A DNA stretch of 64,000 bases from Alcanivoracaceae bacterium (GTDB lineage Bacteria > Pseudomonadota > Gammaproteobacteria > Pseudomonadales > Alcanivoracaceae): the NCBI GenBank assembly GCA_029210325.1, contig JARGPU010000006.1:62001-126000 (forward strand), in the 5' to 3' direction. Each line of letters opens with the position of its first letter. The first letter of the stretch is position 1. Shown here piece after piece: positions 60,817 through 64,000 of this stretch. The position numbers were made by a program, and so were the translations under genes. The notes beneath the pieces are model-generated. The model had not been told where the DNA came from. It did no database searches and worked only from the letters and a program-made list of their open reading frames with translations.

Positions 60817-61482
60817 TTACGACTTCAGGTAGCCGTTTTCGGCCAAAAATGCCATGGAAATTCCGCCTGACTCGCCGGGCTGCGCCGCACGCTCCCCCAT
60901 CAGCAGACGTTCGAGATAACGGGCAATCACGTCCACTTCCAGATTTACTTTGCTGCCCGGCTGCCACTCGGCAATGGTCGTCATCTTTTGAGTGTGCGGC
61001 ACAATGTTCAGACTGAACACCGCGCCCTCCACACTATTCACGGTAAGGCTGATTCCATCCACCGTGATTGAACCCTTGTGAGCAATGTACTTGGCCAACT
61101 CATTCGGCGCACGAATATCGAAACGAATCGAGCGGGCGTCCGGTTTCATGCTAACCACTTCGCCAAGACCATCAACATGGCCGGACACCAGATGGCCACC
61201 CAACCGAGTGGTTGGGGTCAACGCCTTCTCAAGATTGACAATGCTGCCGGCGCGCAAATTACCAAGCGTGGTCAGGCGCAACGTTTCACCGGACACATCG
61301 GCAGTAAACCCATCTCCCGGCAAGGTTACTGCGGTTAGGCATACACCATTCACCGCAATCGAATCGCCAAGCTGCACGTCAGACAAATCCAGCACACCGG
61401 TACGAATGCGCAGAGTGACATCACCACCCTTTGGCGTCAGGCTAACAATTTCACCTTTCGCTTCAACAATGCCGGTAAACAT
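60817..61482 (-). CDS. ribE: Riboflavin synthase alpha subunit
   Basis: Dismutates lumazine to riboflavin. 221 residues with two repeated barrels: [12 protein letters not shown]...VNGVCLTAV and [12 protein letters not shown]...VDGISLTVN. Between ribD and ribBX in the same direction. Confidence 0.98.
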   Translation of the reverse strand: MFTGIVEAKGEIVSLTPKGGDVTLRIRTGVLDLSDVQLGDSIAVNGVCLTAVTLPGDGFTADVSGETLRLTTLGNLRAGSIVNLEKALTPTTRLGGHLVSGHVDGLGEVVSMKPDARSIRFDIRAPNELAKYIAHKGSITVDGISLTVNSVEGAVFSLNIVPHTQKMTTIAEWQPGSKVNLEVDVIARYLERLLMGERAAQPGESGGISMAFLAENGYLKS

Positions 61483-61531
61483 GTGTGTCTCCGTTTTTCA
61501 GTTCGCGACGATCCTCGCGACTATCGAAAAG

Positions 61532-62644
61532 TCAGCCTGGTAAATAAGTCAGGCAAAGATCGTCACCGACCTGCTCAACACGATCAAGCTGCAACCGTCG
61601 CTGCTCAGCCATACTGCCAATTTCCGGCAACGACAACAGTGGCCGCGCTGACGACCCTAGTAGCGTCGGCGCCATAAATACCACCAGCTCATCAAACAAC
61701 TGCTCGCGAACAAAAGCACCCGCCAACATTGGCCCAGCTTCCACCAGCACTTCGTTACAACCGCGATTACCGAGCAACTTGAGCAGTTCGCGTAAATCGG
61801 TGCCGGAGCCAGAGCCGGGAAAAGCCAGCACTTCTGCACCGACTCGCTGCAATGCGCTGGCCAACACCGCTGATGCCTGAGTTATGATCAGCACATCGCC
61901 GTCCTCACCTAACAACCTGGCACCCAGGGGCAAGCGCAGCTTGCCATCCAGTACCACTCTTAGTGGTTGGCGCACAGCGCCGGGATAGTCATTTGTCGAC
62001 CAGTCCTCGACACGCACGGTCAGCGCGGGATCATCCGCCAGCACAGTGCCGATACCGGTGATAATTGCCGATGAGCGGGCCCGTAGTCGCTGCACCTGTT
62101 GCCGTGCCGCCGACCCGGTAATCCACTTCGACTCGCCGCTGGCCATGGCGGTGCGGCCATCCAGACTCATGGCCAGCTTGATCCGCACCAGCGGCATGCC
62201 GGTTTGCATGCGTTTGATAAAACCGGGGTTGAGCGCCCGTGCCTGCGTTTCCAACAGACCGCACTCAACACTGATGCCGGCGTCACGCAGCTTCGCCAGA
62301 CCCTGGCCCGCCACTAGCGGGTTGGGATCCTGCATTGCCACTACAACGCGCACTACTCCCGCCGCAATCAGGGCATCCGCACAGGGGCCCGTGCGTCCGG
62401 TATGCGAACAGGGCTCCAGCGTCACATAACAGGTAGCTCCACGGGCAGCGTCTGCAGCCATAGTCAGCGCGTGACGCTCGGCATGGGGCTCGCCGGCGCG
62501 CAGATGCCAGCCCTCACCGACCACCTCGCCATCTGTGACGATCAGACAGCCAACCCGTGGATTAGGATCAGTGGTGTAAAGGCCGCGCCGCGCCAGTGTT
62601 AGCGCACGCTGCATATAGCCACTATCGAGATCGGACACGGTCAT
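61532..62644 (-). CDS. ribD: Bifunctional riboflavin deaminase/reductase RibD
   Basis: 370 residues from ATG 62644. N-terminal deaminase: PNPRVGCLIV, HAERHAL zinc site and LEPCSHTGRTGPC. C-terminal reductase: VRIKLAMSLDGRTAMASGESKWITG and EVLVEAGPMLAGAFV. Deaminates and reduces the pyrimidine intermediate. 30 nt after nrdR. Confidence 0.97.
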   Translation of the reverse strand: MTVSDLDSGYMQRALTLARRGLYTTDPNPRVGCLIVTDGEVVGEGWHLRAGEPHAERHALTMAADAARGATCYVTLEPCSHTGRTGPCADALIAAGVVRVVVAMQDPNPLVAGQGLAKLRDAGISVECGLLETQARALNPGFIKRMQTGMPLVRIKLAMSLDGRTAMASGESKWITGSAARQQVQRLRARSSAIITGIGTVLADDPALTVRVEDWSTNDYPGAVRQPLRVVLDGKLRLPLGARLLGEDGDVLIITQASAVLASALQRVGAEVLAFPGSGSGTDLRELLKLLGNRGCNEVLVEAGPMLAGAFVREQLFDELVVFMAPTLLGSSARPLLSLPEIGSMAEQRRLQLDRVEQVGDDLCLTYLPG

Positions 62645-62674
62645 GAACTGGCCCGCAGAAAACCACAACTGATC

Positions 62675-63136
62675 TTAAGCATCCTTGGATTGCTCAAGGC
62701 GATCAACCTCAGCACGAAAATCAGAAATATCCTGAAAACTCCGATACACCGAGGCAAAGCGCACATAGGCCACGGTATCGAGCTGACGCAGCTCCGTCAT
62801 CACCAGCTCGCCAACCACCCGGGCCGGCACTTCGCGCTCGCCGGTGGCGCGCAACTTATGAGTAATCCGGGTCACCGCAGCATCCACCGCTTCAAGACTG
62901 ACCGGGCGCTTTTCCAGCGCCCGCATCAAACCGGCTCGCAGCTTGATGTCATCAAATGGCTCGCGCTTGCCATCGGACTTGATCACCCGTGGCATCACCA
63001 GCTCGGCGGTTTCGAAGGTGGTAAAACGTTCGCCACAGCTGCCGCATTCACGACGCCGACGCACCTGCCCGCCATCAGCGACGAGGCGGGAGTCAATTAC
63101 TTTGGTATCGTCAGCGCCGCAAAACGGACAGTGCAT
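62675..63136 (-). CDS. nrdR: Transcription repressor NrdR
   Basis: ATP-cone repressor of ribonucleotide reductase genes. 153 residues: zinc ribbon [17 protein letters not shown]...[16 protein letters not shown], then an ATP cone [20 protein letters not shown]. Between glyA and ribD, a common order. Confidence 0.98.
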   Translation of the reverse strand: MHCPFCGADDTKVIDSRLVADGGQVRRRRECGSCGERFTTFETAELVMPRVIKSDGKREPFDDIKLRAGLMRALEKRPVSLEAVDAAVTRITHKLRATGEREVPARVVGELVMTELRQLDTVAYVRFASVYRSFQDISDFRAEVDRLEQSKDA

Positions 63137-63160
63137 TTCATTTCCCGATAAAGAGAATAA

Positions 63161-64000
63161 TTAGTGCTGATATACCGGCAGACGCGCGCAGATGGCGGAA
63201 ACTTTTCCCCGCACACCGTCGATTACTGCTTGGTCACCCTTGCTATCCAGAATGTCACACATCCAGCCAGCCAGATCACGGCAATCTGCTTCGCTAAAGC
63301 CACGAGTAGTGACCGCCGGGGTACCAACACGGAAGCCGGAGGTAACAAACGGGCTACGCGGATCATTCGGCACCGCATTCTTGTTGACGGTGATGTGGGC
63401 ATTGCCAAACCACGCATCCGCGTCTTTACCGGTAACGTCCTGTTTGATCAGGCTAACCAGGAACAGATGATTTTCGGTACCGCCAGAAACCACGTCATAG
63501 CCACGCTGAACAAATACCGCCGCCATCGCCTTGGCATTGACCACCACTTCTTTCTGGTAGCCCTTAAAGTCGGCTCCCAGCGCTTCCTTAAAGCACACCG
63601 CCTTGGCAGCAATCACATGCATCAGCGGGCCGCCCTGGCCACCTGGGAATACTGCGCTGTTGAATTTCTTTTCCAGCTCTTCGTTGCGCTTGGCTAGAAT
63701 CAGGCCTCCACGGGGACCACGCAGGGTTTTGTGCGTAGTGGTAGTAACCACATCAGCAAATGGCACCGGGTTCGGATAAACACCCGCTGCAATCAGGCCA
63801 GCAACATGGGCCATGTCCACCATCAAGTAAGCACCGACCTTATCGGCAATGGCGCGGAAGCGGGGGAAGTCGAGCACCTGCGAATAGGCCGAGAAACCGG
63901 CAATAATCATTTTCGGCTTGTGCTCAACCGCCAGACGCTCAACTTCGTCATAATCAATCAGGCCGGTTTCCGGATTCAGGCCATACTGCACAGCGTGATA
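63161..64000 (-). CDS. glyA: Serine hydroxymethyltransferase (5' part beyond window)
   Basis: PLP enzyme making glycine and methylene-THF from serine. The window contains the C-terminal 279 residues; the N-terminal third lies past 64000. The PLP lysine is in [15 protein letters not shown], with [17 protein letters not shown] before it. Start not visible. 24 nt upstream of nrdR. Confidence 0.98.
   Translation of the reverse strand, partial: YHAVQYGLNPETGLIDYDEVERLAVEHKPKMIIAGFSAYSQVLDFPRFRAIADKVGAYLMVDMAHVAGLIAAGVYPNPVPFADVVTTTTHKTLRGPRGGLILAKRNEELEKKFNSAVFPGGQGGPLMHVIAAKAVCFKEALGADFKGYQKEVVVNAKAMAAVFVQRGYDVVSGGTENHLFLVSLIKQDVTGKDADAWFGNAHITVNKNAVPNDPRSPFVTSGFRVGTPAVTTRGFSEADCRDLAGWMCDILDSKGDQAVIDGVRGKVSAICARLPVYQH

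Overview
The window is a chromosomal segment of a gammaproteobacterium. Core-gene order, an Arg/His-poor Pseudomonas-like Fur, a full ectoine operon and many cyclic-di-GMP enzymes suggest a marine, halotolerant member near Alcanivorax/Oceanospirillales. The genus is an inference from gene order, not a proven assignment. Almost all DNA is coding. No insertion sequence, integrase, CRISPR array, rRNA or tRNA was seen; the only structural RNA gene is tmRNA. Region 1 (1-20.6 kb) is a housekeeping block: on the minus strand hrcA-grpE-dnaK-dnaJ, a periplasmic helical protein, dapB, carA-carB, greA, rlmE and ftsH (cut by the window edge). yhbY, a nucleoside deaminase, recN, bamE and smpB lie on the plus strand, and fur, rnfH and a sodium symporter on the minus. 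dnaK has its own sigma-32-like promoter. The carAB leader holds a promoter, a 20-codon leader ORF and an intrinsic terminator, which together look like an attenuator. smpB lies next to its RNA partner ssrA (tmRNA), which also has a near-consensus sigma-32 promoter. Region 2 (21.2-33.8 kb) is a signalling region and the most striking part: a 7TMR-DISM diguanylate cyclase, a two-domain PTPS-like protein and a LysR regulator, then a ribbon-helix-helix protein, a six-TM histidine kinase, an unusual response regulator translationally coupled to the kinase, and a convergent CqsA/LqsA-type alpha-hydroxyketone autoinducer synthase. Right after it come a second diguanylate cyclase, an M23 peptidase and a double-GAF HD-GYP protein. 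This reads as a Legionella Lqs / Vibrio Cqs-type quorum-sensing circuit embedded among c-di-GMP enzymes. Region 3 (33.9-43.1 kb) looks like a zinc-limitation island: a divergent thrS away from infC-rpmI-rplT, hisI and cysS in one operon, yidD, a His-rich small protein, a His-rich outer-membrane channel, a ZnuA-like binding protein and a ZnuB-like permease without an ATPase gene, and folE2 (GTP cyclohydrolase IB). Region 4 (43.1-46.5 kb) is the ectoine operon ectR-ectA-ectB-(43-codon ORF)-ectC. A long inverted repeat overlaps its likely promoter, and the small ORF overlaps both ectB and ectC. Region 5 (46.6-64 kb) holds a third diguanylate cyclase, dusC, a DUF350 protein, a transglutaminase-like protein, a thioesterase, xseB-ispA-dxs (isoprenoid precursors), a fourth diguanylate cyclase, and then a minus-strand riboflavin/thiamin block glyA-nrdR-ribD-ribE-ribBX // ribH-nusB-thiL-(FAD oxidoreductase)-pgpA. 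The block is interrupted by a plus-strand alpha/beta hydrolase. ribBX has lost the zinc cysteines of GTP cyclohydrolase II.
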